Positions 35,208 through 47,167 are shown, numbered from the stretch's first letter. The stretch is 64,000 nucleotides of DNA from Oscillospiraceae bacterium (GCA_021769865.1 JAETSB010000009.1:1-64000), one strand, 5' to 3'. A program made the numbers and translations. The notes: a model not told the origin generated them from the letters alone.

Positions 35208-35236
35208 ACTATATCACACCGGGTAACAGAATGCAA
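35208..35236 (-). promoter_or_regulatory. Promoter TTGCAT-17-TATAGT for the small ORF
   Basis: Reverse-strand -35 at 35231-35236, -10 at 35208-35213. Confidence 0.55.
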
Positions 35237-35449
35237 GTGGAATTTTCTGTATTTCATAAAAATTTCATATTTCGTCCGGCGGGTTTCGTCACTCCCGCCT
35301 AAGGTCGGCCTTTCTGCGGCGGGGCGCACGAAGTTTTCTGTATCCCTTCGCCCGTTCTTTGTGTATTTTTCCTCTCGCCAGGGAAATACTCCCTGTGCTA
35401 TACTACACGTATCATGGTATGATTGCTGCTTTGCGGCCTGGAGGTATTG

Positions 35450-36316
35450 ATGGCAAGGCGTTCCAAACGGCCCCGCCGCCGGGGGCGGGGGCTGCTGTTC
35501 CTGCTGGCTCTGGCGGTTCTGGCGGGGCTCTACGTCCACTGGGGCAACACGGCCCTGCAGGTCTCCTTCTTCTCCCCCTTCTTTCAGGACCTGCCCCGGG
35601 GCTTTGACGGCTGCCGTTTCGTGGTGCTGGGGGACCTGCACTCCACGTACTTTGGCGAACAAAACGAAACGCTCCTGGAGGCCGTCCGGGCCCAGGAGCC
35701 GGAATACATCTTTTTAGTGGGGGACCTGCTGGACGCCTTCCGGGACATTCCCGAGGGCTACGCCGGGGAGACGGCGGCGGGCCTGGCGGACATCGCCCCC
35801 ACCTACTACGTCACCGGAAACCACGAGTGGGCCATCGGGGACGTGCCGGAATTAAAAAAAGCCCTGGAGGCCCAGGGGGTGACGGTGCTGTCCAACCAAT
35901 TTGTGGAGCTGGAGCGGAATGGGAGCCGCATCCTCCTGGCGGGCATCGACGACCCCAACGGCTACGCCGACCAGAAGTCCCCGGAAGCTCTGGCGGAGGA
36001 GGTCCGAGCCGCCCATGTCTACGAGGACCCCTTCTGGATTCTGCTGGCCCACCGGAACAATTACTTCCCGGAGCAGTACAGCCTGCTGGGGGCGGACCTG
36101 GTGATCTCAGGCCACGGCCACGGCGGGGTGATCCGCCTGCCCTTCACCGACGGGCTGGTGTCCACGGACCGGACCTTCTTCCCCTCCTACACGGCGGGGC
36201 TGTACCGGGAAAACGACTCCATGCTGTTCGTCACCCGGGGCCTGGGGAATTCCGGTCCCACCTTCCGGCTGTTCAACCGGCCCGAGGTGGCGGTGGTCAC
36301 TCTTCAAGGAGGGTAA
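35450..36316 (+). CDS. Calcineurin-like metallophosphoesterase (YkuE-like)
   Basis: VVLGDLHSTYFG; LVGDLLDAF; YYVTGNHEWAIG; VISGHGHGGVIRLP; N-terminal TM. Confidence 0.9.
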   Translation: MARRSKRPRRRGRGLLFLLALAVLAGLYVHWGNTALQVSFFSPFFQDLPRGFDGCRFVVLGDLHSTYFGEQNETLLEAVRAQEPEYIFLVGDLLDAFRDIPEGYAGETAAGLADIAPTYYVTGNHEWAIGDVPELKKALEAQGVTVLSNQFVELERNGSRILLAGIDDPNGYADQKSPEALAEEVRAAHVYEDPFWILLAHRNNYFPEQYSLLGADLVISGHGHGGVIRLPFTDGLVSTDRTFFPSYTAGLYRENDSMLFVTRGLGNSGPTFRLFNRPEVAVVTLQGG

Positions 36317-36494
36317 GCTCCTCCTCCCGCAGGGCGCCCGCCAGCTGAAAGCCCGCTCGGAGGCCGTAGTAAAAGGAATATAAATCGTGGGCAACGAGGG
36401 TGTTGCCGCCCAAGTACTTCGGCCAGTCCTTCTCGTCGGGAATCGTGACCAGTTGATTGTACAGGTCTTCGACAATTTGGGGGATGTCGGTCAT
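36297..36494 (-). CDS. Small hypothetical protein divergent from an XRE regulator
   Basis: 65 aa; MTDIPQIVEDLYNQLVTIPDEKDWPKYLGGN...; GGAGGGT RBS; consensus promoter upstream. Confidence 0.65.
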   Translation of the reverse strand: MTDIPQIVEDLYNQLVTIPDEKDWPKYLGGNTLVAHDLYSFYYGLRAGFQLAGALREEELTLLEE

Positions 36495-36534
36495 AGTAGT
36501 ACCCTCCAATTCACGTATATTTAGGTATGGTTTA

Positions 36535-36563
36535 ATGATATCACACAAATCTAGGTATGTCAA
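36535..36563 (-). promoter_or_regulatory. Promoter TTGACA-17-TATCAT overlapped by TAGGTATG repeats
   Basis: -35 at 36558-36563, -10 at 36535-36540; TAGGTATG at 36522-36529 and 36552-36559. Confidence 0.65.
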
Positions 36564-36572
36564 GGGGGAACT

Positions 36573-36791
36573 ATGGACTTTTCTGAGAAGTTAAAGATGC
36601 TGCGTAAAGAGCTGCATATGTCCCAGCCCGCAGTTGCGGCGGAAATGGGGCTTTCCATGCGTGGGTACCAAAACCTGGAATTAGGCACGGAGCCCCGGTA
36701 TAGTTCTCTTTTGCGCGTAGCGGAGTTCTACGACGTCTCCGTGGATTGGCTGATGGGCCGGACGGAGAACCGGTATGCCCATCGGAGCTGA
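36573..36791 (+). CDS. XRE-family HTH regulator
   Basis: [33 protein letters not shown]. Confidence 0.85.
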   Translation: MDFSEKLKMLRKELHMSQPAVAAEMGLSMRGYQNLELGTEPRYSSLLRVAEFYDVSVDWLMGRTENRYAHRS

Positions 36792-36795
36792 AGCC

Positions 36796-38661
36796 ATGCG
36801 AGAGTTTCAAGCAGGAACCTTCGACGTCGCCGTCATCGGCGCCGGCCACGCCGGCATCGAGGCGGCCCTGGCCTCCGCCCGTCTGGGGCTGGAGACCATC
36901 GTCTTCACCATCAACCTGGACGCCGTAGGCAACATGCCCTGCAACCCCGCCATCGGCGGCACCGGCAAGGGCCACCTGGTCCGGGAGCTGGACGCCCTGG
37001 GGGGCGAGATGGCGAAGGCCGCCGACGAGTGCTGCATCCAGTACCGCCTCCTGAACAAGGGCAAGGGCCCCGCCGTCTGGTCCCTCCGGGCCCAGGCGGA
37101 CCGCCGGAGGTACCAGGGCCGCATGAAGCGCGCCTTAGAGCGCCAGGAGCACCTCACCGTCCGCCAGGGCGAGGTGGTGGAGGTCCGCACGGACCACGGC
37201 GCGGTCTCCGCCGTCGTCCTGGCCACCGGGGCGGTGTTCGCCGTCCGGGCCGTGATCCTGGCCACGGGGACCTACCTGACGGGCCGGACCATCGTGGGCG
37301 AGTGGGTGGAGGACTCCGGCCCCGACGGCATGCACGCCGCCTCCCGGCTGACGGAGTCCCTTCAAAAGCTGGGCCTCCCCCTCCGCCGCTTCAAGACCGG
37401 CACGCCCCCCCGGGTAAACGCCCGGACCGTGGACTTTGACGAGATGGAGGTCCAGCCCGGCGACGAGCTGCCCGTCCCCTTCTCCTACTCCACCCGGGAG
37501 GCCCCGGAGAACCGAGCGGTCTGCTGGCTCACCTGGACCACGGAGGAGACGAAGCGCATCGTCCAGGCAAACCTGGACCGGGCCCCCATGTACTCCGGCC
37601 TCATCGAGGGCGTGGGGCCCCGGTACTGCCCCTCCTTTGAGACGAAAATCGTCCGCTTTCCGGACAAGCTCCGGCACCAGCTCTTCGTGGAGCCCATGGG
37701 CCTGGACACCGAGGAGGTCTACATTCAGGGCTTCTCCTCCTCCATGCCGGAGGAGGTCCAGATTCAAATGCTCCACAGCGTCCCGGGCCTCCGCCGGGCG
37801 GTGATGACCCGGCCCGCCTACGCTATCGAGTACGACTGTATTGACCCCCTGGCCCTGGCCCCCACCCTGGAGGTGAAGGCCGTCCCCGGCCTTTACGGCG
37901 CGGGGCAGTTCAACGGCTCCTCCGGCTACGAGGAGGCGGCGGTCCAGGGCTTCGTGGCCGGGGTCAACGCCGTGCGGAAGCTCCGGGGCCAGGACCCCTT
38001 CGTCCTCTCCCGGTCGGAGAGCTACATCGGAACCCTGATTGACGACCTGGTGACCAAGGGCACCAACGAGCCCTACCGGATCATGACCTCCCGGAGCGAG
38101 TACCGGCTTCTGCTGCGGCAGGACAACGCCGACCTGCGGCTGACCAGGCGGGGCTATGACATCGGCCTGGTGAGCGAGGAGCGCCTCCGGGCCGTGGAGG
38201 AGAAATACGCCGCCGTGGAGCGGGAGATCAAGCGCCTGAGCCGCACCGGGGCCTCTCCCTCGCGGTCATTAGCGGCCTTTCTCCGCTCCAAGGACACGGC
38301 AGATGCAGCCGGGGGCTGCCCCCTGGACGCGCTGCTGCGGCGGCCCCGGATTCACTATGACGAGCTGGCCCCCTTTGACCCCGGGAGGCCGGACCTGCCG
38401 CCGGACGTGCGGGAACAGGTGGAGATCTCCGTGAAATATGAGGGCTATATCCGCCGCCAGGAGAAGCAGGTGGAGGACTTCCGGAAAATGGCCTCCCACC
38501 GTCTGCCGCCGGATCTGGATTACGGCTCCATCCAGGGCCTCCGGCTGGAGGCCCGGGAGAAGCTGAACGCGGTGCGGCCCCTGGACCTGGGACAGGCGTC
38601 CCGCATCTCCGGGGTGTCCCCGGCGGACGTGGCCGCCTTAATGATTTACCTGGAAAAATAG
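36796..38661 (+). CDS. mnmG: tRNA uridine-5-carboxymethylaminomethyl(34) synthesis enzyme
   Basis: [54 protein letters not shown]. Confidence 0.96.
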   Translation: MREFQAGTFDVAVIGAGHAGIEAALASARLGLETIVFTINLDAVGNMPCNPAIGGTGKGHLVRELDALGGEMAKAADECCIQYRLLNKGKGPAVWSLRAQADRRRYQGRMKRALERQEHLTVRQGEVVEVRTDHGAVSAVVLATGAVFAVRAVILATGTYLTGRTIVGEWVEDSGPDGMHAASRLTESLQKLGLPLRRFKTGTPPRVNARTVDFDEMEVQPGDELPVPFSYSTREAPENRAVCWLTWTTEETKRIVQANLDRAPMYSGLIEGVGPRYCPSFETKIVRFPDKLRHQLFVEPMGLDTEEVYIQGFSSSMPEEVQIQMLHSVPGLRRAVMTRPAYAIEYDCIDPLALAPTLEVKAVPGLYGAGQFNGSSGYEEAAVQGFVAGVNAVRKLRGQDPFVLSRSESYIGTLIDDLVTKGTNEPYRIMTSRSEYRLLLRQDNADLRLTRRGYDIGLVSEERLRAVEEKYAAVEREIKRLSRTGASPSRSLAAFLRSKDTADAAGGCPLDALLRRPRIHYDELAPFDPGRPDLPPDVREQVEISVKYEGYIRRQEKQVEDFRKMASHRLPPDLDYGSIQGLRLEAREKLNAVRPLDLGQASRISGVSPADVAALMIYLEK

Positions 38662-38720
38662 AGACAACGGTTTTCGGACCGCAAAAACCGTCAATACTGA
38701 TAGGAAAGGAAGCGCTTCCC

Positions 38721-39386
38721 ATGCTGATCGACATGACCCACACCATTACCCCGGAGATCCCCATCTATCCCGGCACGCCGGCCCCCAGCCTCTCCCCTGC
38801 CTGCACCCTGACGAAGGACGGCTTCCGGGAGACCCTGCTGACCCTCTCCTCCCACACCGGCACCCACATGGACGCGCCCGCCCATCTGCTCCGGGACGGG
38901 CGGACCTTGGATCAGATGCCCATGTCCCAGTTCTCCGGCCGGGCGACGGTGCTGGACGTGTCCGAGGAGGGCCCCGTCATCACGGAGGCGTTCCTCCGGT
39001 CCAATTATGAGGCCATTCACTGCGCCGACTTCATCCTGTTTTACACCGGCTGGGAGGACCGCTGGGGCACGGAGCGTTTTTTGGAGGACGCCTTCCCCGT
39101 CCCGGACGAGGAAGCGGCCAGATACCTGGTCTCCCGGGGCCTCAAGGGCGTGGGCACCGACGCCATCAGCATCGACCGGATGTCCGACAGCCGTCTGCCC
39201 ATCCACCACATTCTCTTGAAGGACAGCGTATTGAGCATTGAGAACCTGTGCCTGAAAAAGGTGCGGGGCCGGAAGGACTTTTTGTTCTTCGCCCTGCCCC
39301 TGAAATTCCAGGACGCCGACGGCGCCCCCACCCGCGCGTTCGCGGAGCTGCGGGAGGCCTATGAGGCGGATCGGAGGAAACGGTGA
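38721..39386 (+). CDS. Cyclase-family protein (kynurenine formamidase-like)
   Basis: LSSHTGTHMDAPAHLLRDGRTLDQM. Confidence 0.88.
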   Translation: MLIDMTHTITPEIPIYPGTPAPSLSPACTLTKDGFRETLLTLSSHTGTHMDAPAHLLRDGRTLDQMPMSQFSGRATVLDVSEEGPVITEAFLRSNYEAIHCADFILFYTGWEDRWGTERFLEDAFPVPDEEAARYLVSRGLKGVGTDAISIDRMSDSRLPIHHILLKDSVLSIENLCLKKVRGRKDFLFFALPLKFQDADGAPTRAFAELREAYEADRRKR

Positions 39387-40705
39387 GAACATTTTTAGCC
39401 ATTATCGTCTGCAAGCTGGGGCACTTTGTGGGAAAGCTCGTCGGCAAGGGCAGCTCCATGCCGGGGAAGTTCGCCCTGAAGGTCTGCCCGGACGTCCTCC
39501 GGCGGGTGACGCTGCCGGAGCACATCATCGCCGTCACCGGGTCCAATGGCAAGACCTCCACGGTGGAGATGATCGCCGCCGTCCTCCGGGCGGACGGGAA
39601 AACCGTCGTCTACAACGAGGAGGGCTCCAACCAGATCGAGGGCGTGACGACCCTGGTGCTGACCCACGCCACCCTGAGTGGAAAGGTGAGGGCCGACGTG
39701 CTCCTCATCGAGTCCGACGAGCGCTACGCCGCCCGCACGTTCCAGTTCTTCCACCCTACGGAGTTTGTCATTACCAACCTCTACCGGGACCAGCTCACCC
39801 GGAACGGGCACCCGGAGTGGGTCTATGACGCCATCCTCCCCGCCCTCCATCCCGAGACGGAGCTGATCCTGAACGCCGACGACCCCCTGTCCTCCTGCTT
39901 CGCCCAGGGGTGGGAGAAGGTCAAGTGGTTTGGCCTGGACCGGTGCTCCATCTCCACAGACGCGCCTACCGGAGTCTATCACGACGGGGCGCACTGCCCC
40001 CTGTGCCACGCCCCCATGGAGTACGACTATGTGCACTACAACCACATCGGGGCCTACCGCTGCGCGAACTGCGGCCATAAGAAGCCCGAGACGGACTACA
40101 CCGTTACGGCCGTAGACCTGGAGAACGCCCAAGTGACCCTCGACGGCGGCGTGACCATCGCCCTGGCCTTCCGCAGCATTTACAACATCTACAACATCCT
40201 GGCGGCCTACGCCGCCTGCCGGGAGTGCGGCGTATCCGGCGGGACCGCCGCCTCCGTCCTCAGCAACTATCTGCTGAAAAACGGCCGGATGCAGACCTTC
40301 CGCCTGGGGGCCCATCACGGAACCCTGCTGACCAGCAAGCATGAGAATTCCATTGCCTACGACACGAACCTCCGGTACATCGCCGCCTCGGAGAAGGACT
40401 GCGCGGTGCTGGTCATCGTGGACGCGGTGAGCCGGAAGTACTTCACCAGCGAGACCAGCTGGCTGTGGGACATCGACTTCGACCAGCTCTGCGCCCCCCA
40501 CGTAAAGCGGGTGGTGCTGGCGGGCCGGTACTGCAACGATTTGGCGGAGCGGTTCTCCTTCACGGAGCTGGACAACTGGTCCGTGGAGCCGGATATCGCC
40601 GCGGCGACGTCGGAGCTGAAGAACAATGGGGACGAGGAGCTGTTTGTGGTCACCTGCTTCTCCGACCGGGACAAGATTCTCAGCCGCGTGGAAAAGGAGG
40701 CGTGA
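39383..40705 (+). CDS. murT: MurT-like Mur ligase (DUF1727)
   Basis: AVTGSNGKTSTVEMIAAVL; CPLC...CANC zinc ribbon; C-terminal SWLWDIDFDQL. Confidence 0.88.
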   Translation: MRTFLAIIVCKLGHFVGKLVGKGSSMPGKFALKVCPDVLRRVTLPEHIIAVTGSNGKTSTVEMIAAVLRADGKTVVYNEEGSNQIEGVTTLVLTHATLSGKVRADVLLIESDERYAARTFQFFHPTEFVITNLYRDQLTRNGHPEWVYDAILPALHPETELILNADDPLSSCFAQGWEKVKWFGLDRCSISTDAPTGVYHDGAHCPLCHAPMEYDYVHYNHIGAYRCANCGHKKPETDYTVTAVDLENAQVTLDGGVTIALAFRSIYNIYNILAAYAACRECGVSGGTAASVLSNYLLKNGRMQTFRLGAHHGTLLTSKHENSIAYDTNLRYIAASEKDCAVLVIVDAVSRKYFTSETSWLWDIDFDQLCAPHVKRVVLAGRYCNDLAERFSFTELDNWSVEPDIAAATSELKNNGDEELFVVTCFSDRDKILSRVEKEA

Positions 40706-40708
40706 GGC

Positions 40709-41443
40709 ATGGACGTGCGGATTATCCACTTTTATCCGGACCTGATGGGCCTCTACGGCAGCCGGGCCAACGTGCTGGCCTTGAAGCGCTATCTGGAGCA
40801 CCTGGACTGTGACGTGACCGTGGAACAAGTCTCTCCCGGCGGCGGGGCGGACATCTCCCGGGGGGACTTCTTCTACATGGGCGCAGGAACCGAGCGCGCC
40901 GCCCGGGCCGCCATGGCGGACTTCTCCCGCTATGCGGAACCGCTGAAGGCCGCCGCGCAGGACAACGCCGCCATGCTCTTCGCCGGAACCGCCATGGACC
41001 TGCTGGGCAAATCCGCGAAGGAGGCGGACGGCAGCTCCTACGAGGGCCTGGGCCTGGCCTCCTTCACCGTGGAGCACGGTAAAAAACGCATCGTCGGGGA
41101 CGTGTACGGCCATACGGACCTCTACCCCGAGGCGATCGTGGGCTTCATGAACAAGTGCGGCATGGTCTCCGGCGTGGAGACGCCGCTGCTGACGGGGCTG
41201 GACCTGGGCTTCGGCAACGAGAAGGAGCGGGGACCGGAGGGCTTCCACTGGAAAAACGTCTTCGCCTCCCAGCTCACGGGGCCTCTGCTGGTGAAAAACC
41301 CCAAGCTGCTGGAGACCGTGGCCGCCGCCGTTTACGCCCGCCGGGGCAAGCCCCTGCCGGTGGACCGGCCCGCGGACCGTTGGGCGGAGAAGGCCTACGC
41401 CGTCACGGAGGAACAACTCCGGGCCCGAGCGCAGTCAAAGTGA
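40709..41443 (+). CDS. gatD: GatD-like glutamine amidotransferase partner of MurT, probably lacking catalytic Cys and His
   Basis: FYPDLMGLYGSRANVLAL; downstream of murT; nucleophile region AMLFAGTAMDLLG; IVGFMNKCGM. Confidence 0.8.
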   Translation: MDVRIIHFYPDLMGLYGSRANVLALKRYLEHLDCDVTVEQVSPGGGADISRGDFFYMGAGTERAARAAMADFSRYAEPLKAAAQDNAAMLFAGTAMDLLGKSAKEADGSSYEGLGLASFTVEHGKKRIVGDVYGHTDLYPEAIVGFMNKCGMVSGVETPLLTGLDLGFGNEKERGPEGFHWKNVFASQLTGPLLVKNPKLLETVAAAVYARRGKPLPVDRPADRWAEKAYAVTEEQLRARAQSK

Positions 41444-41595
41444 AAAAACGCGAAAACAGGGAACCGGGAACGCCGGTTCCCTGTCTGCTTTCCAGGTCCT
41501 CCCTCTCCCTCCAGATTTTGAGGGTTGCCCCGGGCCGCCGTTTCCGGTATCCTGTTTGGTGAACTCCACACAAGAAAGGAAACGTAAGGAAACAC

Positions 41596-42372
41596 ATGAA
41601 ACGAACATTCTTTGTCGGACTTCTCGCCGCCGCGGCTCTGTGCCTCCCCGTCCAGGCCGCCCGGCCCGCCAACCTCCAAGTGGATGGGGAACTTCTGGAA
41701 ACCTCCGCCTACGTGGAGGAAGGCACCACCTACGCCCCCCTTCGGGACCTGCTGGAGGCCCTGGGAGACTGGAATGTCTGGTGGGACGGCCGCGCCGCCC
41801 GGGCCGTCTCGGAGGACGCGTCTCTCTCGGCGGACCCTGACGGGAACGTTCTCACCGTCAACGGCAAACACTATCCCTGCGTCGTGGACGTGGTGGAGGG
41901 CCGGACCTATGTGCCCCTGCGCCTCACGGCGGAGGCCCTGGGCGGAAGCGTCCGGTGGGACCCCTGGCTGGACGGCGCGGCGGTGACCTCTTCCGGAGCG
42001 GCCCATGACGCCATGGACTATTACTGGCTGGCCCGCATCATCCACGCCGAGAGCGGCGGAGAGCCCTTGGAGGGCCAGATCGCCGTGGGCAACGTGGTGC
42101 TGAACCGGGTGTCCAGCGGGGACTTCCCCGACAGCATCCCCGGCGTGATTTTTGACGATGAAAACGGCGTGCAGTTCGAGCCGGTGGCCAACGGCACCGT
42201 GACGAATGAACCCACGGAGCTGTCCCTGGAGGCGGCCCGGCGGGCCCTGTCCGGGGAGAACACCGCGGGGGACGCCCTCTATTTCTTTGCCCCGGCTCTG
42301 TCCCAGGGAACCTGGATCGACTCCAGCCGCACCTACCGGCAGACCATCGGTTGCCACCGCTTTTATCAGTAA
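41596..42372 (+). CDS. SleB-type cell wall hydrolase with copper amine oxidase N-like domain
   Basis: Signal peptide; APLRDLLEALG and VPLRLTAEALGG repeats; LARIIHAESGGEPLEGQIAVGNVVLNRV. Confidence 0.9.
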   Translation: MKRTFFVGLLAAAALCLPVQAARPANLQVDGELLETSAYVEEGTTYAPLRDLLEALGDWNVWWDGRAARAVSEDASLSADPDGNVLTVNGKHYPCVVDVVEGRTYVPLRLTAEALGGSVRWDPWLDGAAVTSSGAAHDAMDYYWLARIIHAESGGEPLEGQIAVGNVVLNRVSSGDFPDSIPGVIFDDENGVQFEPVANGTVTNEPTELSLEAARRALSGENTAGDALYFFAPALSQGTWIDSSRTYRQTIGCHRFYQ

Positions 42373-42375
42373 GCC

Positions 42376-42411
42376 AGCGCCCCGGCGGGCCTTCGCCGGG
42401 GCCTTTTTGTG
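42376..42411 (+). terminator. Intrinsic terminator
   Basis: GCCCCGGCGGGCCTTCGCCGGGGC followed by CTTTTTG. Confidence 0.8.
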
Positions 42412-42576
42412 ATTTTCGCTTTAAATCAGCGCAAAATTTCCCCCGTATTTTAGGAAATTTATTTCTTGTGCGAGGCCCCGTTTTTCCTATATTCTATAGT
42501 CAGGAAAATTCCCGGCCCGCTTTACCGCCAAAACTCCCAGAAAATGGGATAGCCGCTCCACTTTGGGGCACGCTAA

Positions 42577-43965
<1,389 letters not shown>

Positions 43966-43979
43966 TTCACAGCGAGCAG

Positions 43980-44016
43980 CGGCCCCTCCGGCTTAACCGG
44001 AGGGGCCGTTTTTTCT
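43980..44016 (+). terminator. Intrinsic terminator of gdhA
   Basis: CGGCCCCTCCGG-cttaa-CCGGAGGGGCCG followed by TTTTTT. Confidence 0.85.
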
Positions 44017-44118
44017 TCTGCAGGCAAACCGCAATTTTGTACAAGGCAAATCCTTCCCTCTGCGATAATATATGGTCAGGCTGGCGCCGGCCGATATCGT
44101 TTGAGAGGAGCCGCATCT

Positions 44119-44514
44119 ATGGAACCGAAAGAGTTATTTGAACGCTTCAGCGCGGAAGGACGGCTGCGCCTTCCGGACCGGGAGATCCCCTTCGGTGAGC
44201 TCCCGTGGAATCCCCACCAGACCTTCGCGGGCGTGGAGCTCAAGCACCTCGTCACCGGCCGGGAGACCGGCGGGCAGTTCAGCTATCATCTGGTCCGCGT
44301 CGCCTCCGGCAGAGCCATCGGCGCCCACGTCCACCAGACCCAGCTGGAAACCCACGAGGTTCTTGCCGGAAGCGGCGTCTGCGTCACCGGCGGAACACGG
44401 CTGGTCTACGCGCCCGGCGTCGTTTCCATCCTGCCCAAGGGGGAGCTCCACGAGGTGACGGCGGGACCGGAGGGCCTCTGCCTGTTCGCGAAGTTCATCC
44501 CGGCCCTGCTTTAA
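44119..44514 (+). CDS. Cupin-domain protein
   Basis: AIGAHVHQTQLETHEVLAGSGVCVTGG...VVSILPKGELHEVTAG. Confidence 0.8.
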   Translation: MEPKELFERFSAEGRLRLPDREIPFGELPWNPHQTFAGVELKHLVTGRETGGQFSYHLVRVASGRAIGAHVHQTQLETHEVLAGSGVCVTGGTRLVYAPGVVSILPKGELHEVTAGPEGLCLFAKFIPALL

Positions 44515-45232
44515 GCGAGGGAAGCGCCCCGCAGGACCGCTTGTAATCCGCCGGGGTCAGCCCCACCAGCCGCTTGAAGTGCCGGTCAAAATGGCTCTGG
44601 TCACAGAAGCCCGCGGCGGCGGCCGCTTCCGCCACGGTAGCCGGTCCGCCCAGCAGCCGCTGGCCCTTGCGGACCCGGTTCTGGAGCTGGAACTGGTGGG
44701 GCGTCAGCCCTGCCTCCCGCCGAAAGGCGCGGACCAGGTGGTACTTGCTCATACAGACCAGCGCCGCCATGTCTTCCAGGCTGCACGGGAGCTCCGGCTC
44801 CGCCTCCAGCCTTGCCCGGAGGCCTGCCAGGGGCCCTTCCCGCCGGTCTCGTTCACCGGAGAGAGCGGACAGGCCCTCCAGCAGCCTTTTCTCCGCCTCC
44901 GGCTGTCCGAGGGCCCTCCGCAGGAGGGCGGCCGCCGCCACTCGTGCTTCTCCCGGACCACCGCGGGCCATCAGCTCCTTGGAAACGCACAGGCTCACCA
45001 GCGTATAAGGGGCCCTGGCCTTCAGGCCGTGGGGCACGTAGGGCGGGAAAGCGAACAGGCCGTTTTCCCGGCAGAGCTTTTTCCCCTGGTCCGTCGCCAG
45101 CTCCACCGCCCCCTCCAGCACAAGGCCCACGGTCAGCGTCGAAACGTGGTTGTGCCGGGGATAGGACAGGGCGGACCCCCGGCAGACGATCACCTCCGCC
45201 CGTTCCCCCCGAAGATAGCCAACCGCTGTCAT
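44495..45232 (-). CDS. AraC-family regulator with N-terminal cupin-like domain
   Basis: HNHVSTLTVGLVLEGAVEL; CMSKYHLVRAFRREAGLTPHQFQLQNRVRKGQRLL; GFCDQSHFDRHFKRLVGLTPADYK. Confidence 0.92.
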   Translation of the reverse strand: MTAVGYLRGERAEVIVCRGSALSYPRHNHVSTLTVGLVLEGAVELATDQGKKLCRENGLFAFPPYVPHGLKARAPYTLVSLCVSKELMARGGPGEARVAAAALLRRALGQPEAEKRLLEGLSALSGERDRREGPLAGLRARLEAEPELPCSLEDMAALVCMSKYHLVRAFRREAGLTPHQFQLQNRVRKGQRLLGGPATVAEAAAAAGFCDQSHFDRHFKRLVGLTPADYKRSCGALPSLKAGPG

Positions 45233-45257
45233 CCCAGTCCCCCCTTCCGAAACGTTC

Positions 45258-45286
45258 ATCAGCCAGGAGCACCGCTCCTGGCTGAT
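45258..45286 (-). terminator. Hairpin directly after ftsH
   Basis: ATCAGCCAGGAGC-ACC-GCTCCTGGCTGAT. Confidence 0.5.
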
Positions 45287-45292
45287 CTTCAC

Positions 45293-47167
45293 TTATTCCG
45301 GCGCTCCCTCCGCCGCTGGCGTCTCCGGCGTCTTCCCGGAATACACCTCCAGGAACGCCTCCCGCTCCATGGTCTCGTGCTCCAGGAGGTAGGCCGCCAC
45401 GGCGTCCAGGATGTCCCGCTTCTCCGTCAAAATGTCCTCGCAGCGGCGGCCGGCCTCGTCCACCACCCGGCGGACCTCCTCGTCGATCTGGGCCGCCACG
45501 GCCTCGGAGTAGCTTCGGCCCTGGCTCATGGTCCGGCCGATAAAGACCTCGTCGTGGCCCCCCTCAAAGGCCACGGACCCGATGGTCTCGCTCATGCCGT
45601 ACACCGCCACCATCTTCCGGGCGATGCTGGTTGCCCGCTGGATGTCGTTGCCCGCTCCGGTGGAAATGTCCCCCAGGCAGAGCTTTTCCGCCACCCGGCC
45701 TCCCAGGAGCGCCACGATCCGGTCCTCCATATAGCGCTTGGAGAGGAAGGTCCGGTCCTCCTCCGGCAGGGCGATGGTCATGCCTCCCGCCTGTCCCCGG
45801 GGAACAATGGTGATCTGATTCACCGGGTCGTGCTCCGGCAGGGTCTCCATCACCACGGCGTGGCCCGCCTCGTGCCAGGCGGTCAGCTCCCGCTCGTGCT
45901 GGGAGACCACCCGGCTCCGCTTCTCCGGCCCGGCCAGGACCTTGATCTCCGCGTCGTGGAGGTCCCCCATGGTGATATAGTCCCGGTCCCGCCGGGCGGC
46001 CAGCAGGGCCCCCTCGTTCACCAGGTTCTCCAAATCCGCCCCGGTGAACCCGGCGGTGCCCCGGGCCAGCGTCCGCAGGTCCACGTCCTCCGCCAGGGGC
46101 TTGCCCTTCACGTGAATTTTCAGGATGTCCTCCCGGCCCTTGATGTCCGGGAGGCCCACGTAAATCTGCCGGTCAAACCGCCCGGGCCGCAGCAGCGCCG
46201 GGTCCAGCACGTCCGCCCGGTTGGTGGCCGCCAGGACCACCACGCCCTCGTTGGCGGCAAAGCCGTCCATCTCCACCAGAAGCTGGTTCAGGGTCTGCTC
46301 CCGCTCGTCGTGCCCGCCGCCCACGCCGGTGCCCCGCTGGCGGCCCACGGCGTCGATCTCGTCGATGAAGACGATGGCGGGGGAGGTCTTTTTCGCCTGG
46401 TCGAAGAGGTCCCGGACCCGGGACGCGCCCACGCCCACGTACAGCTCCACGAAGTCGGAGCCGGAGATGGACAAAAAGCCCACCCCGGCCTCCCCGGCCA
46501 CGGCCTTGGCCAGCAGCGTCTTGCCCGTGCCCGGAGGGCCCACCAGCAGCACGCCCTTGGGGATGCGGGCCCCCAGGGAGATGAACCGCCGGGGGTCCCG
46601 GAGAAACTCCACGATCTCCTGGAGCTCCTCCTTCTCCTCGTCCGCCCCGGCCACGTCCTCGAAGCGGACCTTCTTGTCCTTCTCCGAGAGGCCCCGGGTC
46701 CGGGCGGAGCCGAAGCGGGCCATGCGGTCCGCCCCCATGCCGCCTCCCTGGCCCCGCAGCAGGAACAGGTAGCCCATGCCGCCGATCAGCGCCGCCGTCA
46801 GGAGGAAGGGCAGCAGGATCTCCAGCCAGTTCGTCGAGTGATCCTGCTGGTAGTCGTAGGAGGTGATGACCCCCTTGGCGGTCTGTTCCTCCACCAGCTG
46901 GCCCAGACTGTCGTAGAACAGGTCGAAGTCATAGAGCTCATAGCGCAGGGTGTTCCGGCCCTCCGGCTCCCCCCGCAGCGTCATCAGCAGGGTGTTGTCC
47001 CGGATGACAAAGGACTCCACCTTCTCCTGCCGGAAGAGCTGCTCCACCTGGGAAAACTCCATCCGGTCGCTCTGGCCGTTCAGCTGCCAGACCCAGCTCA
47101 GGCACAACAGGATCACCAGCCCCAGCATCAGAAAGCTGAGGTTGGACGGTCGGTTTTGCTTGGACAC
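45293..47167 (-). CDS. ftsH: ATP-dependent zinc metalloprotease FtsH
   Basis: [28 protein letters not shown]; two N-terminal TM segments. Confidence 0.96.
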   Translation of the reverse strand: MSKQNRPSNLSFLMLGLVILLCLSWVWQLNGQSDRMEFSQVEQLFRQEKVESFVIRDNTLLMTLRGEPEGRNTLRYELYDFDLFYDSLGQLVEEQTAKGVITSYDYQQDHSTNWLEILLPFLLTAALIGGMGYLFLLRGQGGGMGADRMARFGSARTRGLSEKDKKVRFEDVAGADEEKEELQEIVEFLRDPRRFISLGARIPKGVLLVGPPGTGKTLLAKAVAGEAGVGFLSISGSDFVELYVGVGASRVRDLFDQAKKTSPAIVFIDEIDAVGRQRGTGVGGGHDEREQTLNQLLVEMDGFAANEGVVVLAATNRADVLDPALLRPGRFDRQIYVGLPDIKGREDILKIHVKGKPLAEDVDLRTLARGTAGFTGADLENLVNEGALLAARRDRDYITMGDLHDAEIKVLAGPEKRSRVVSQHERELTAWHEAGHAVVMETLPEHDPVNQITIVPRGQAGGMTIALPEEDRTFLSKRYMEDRIVALLGGRVAEKLCLGDISTGAGNDIQRATSIARKMVAVYGMSETIGSVAFEGGHDEVFIGRTMSQGRSYSEAVAAQIDEEVRRVVDEAGRRCEDILTEKRDILDAVAAYLLEHETMEREAFLEVYSGKTPETPAAEGAPE

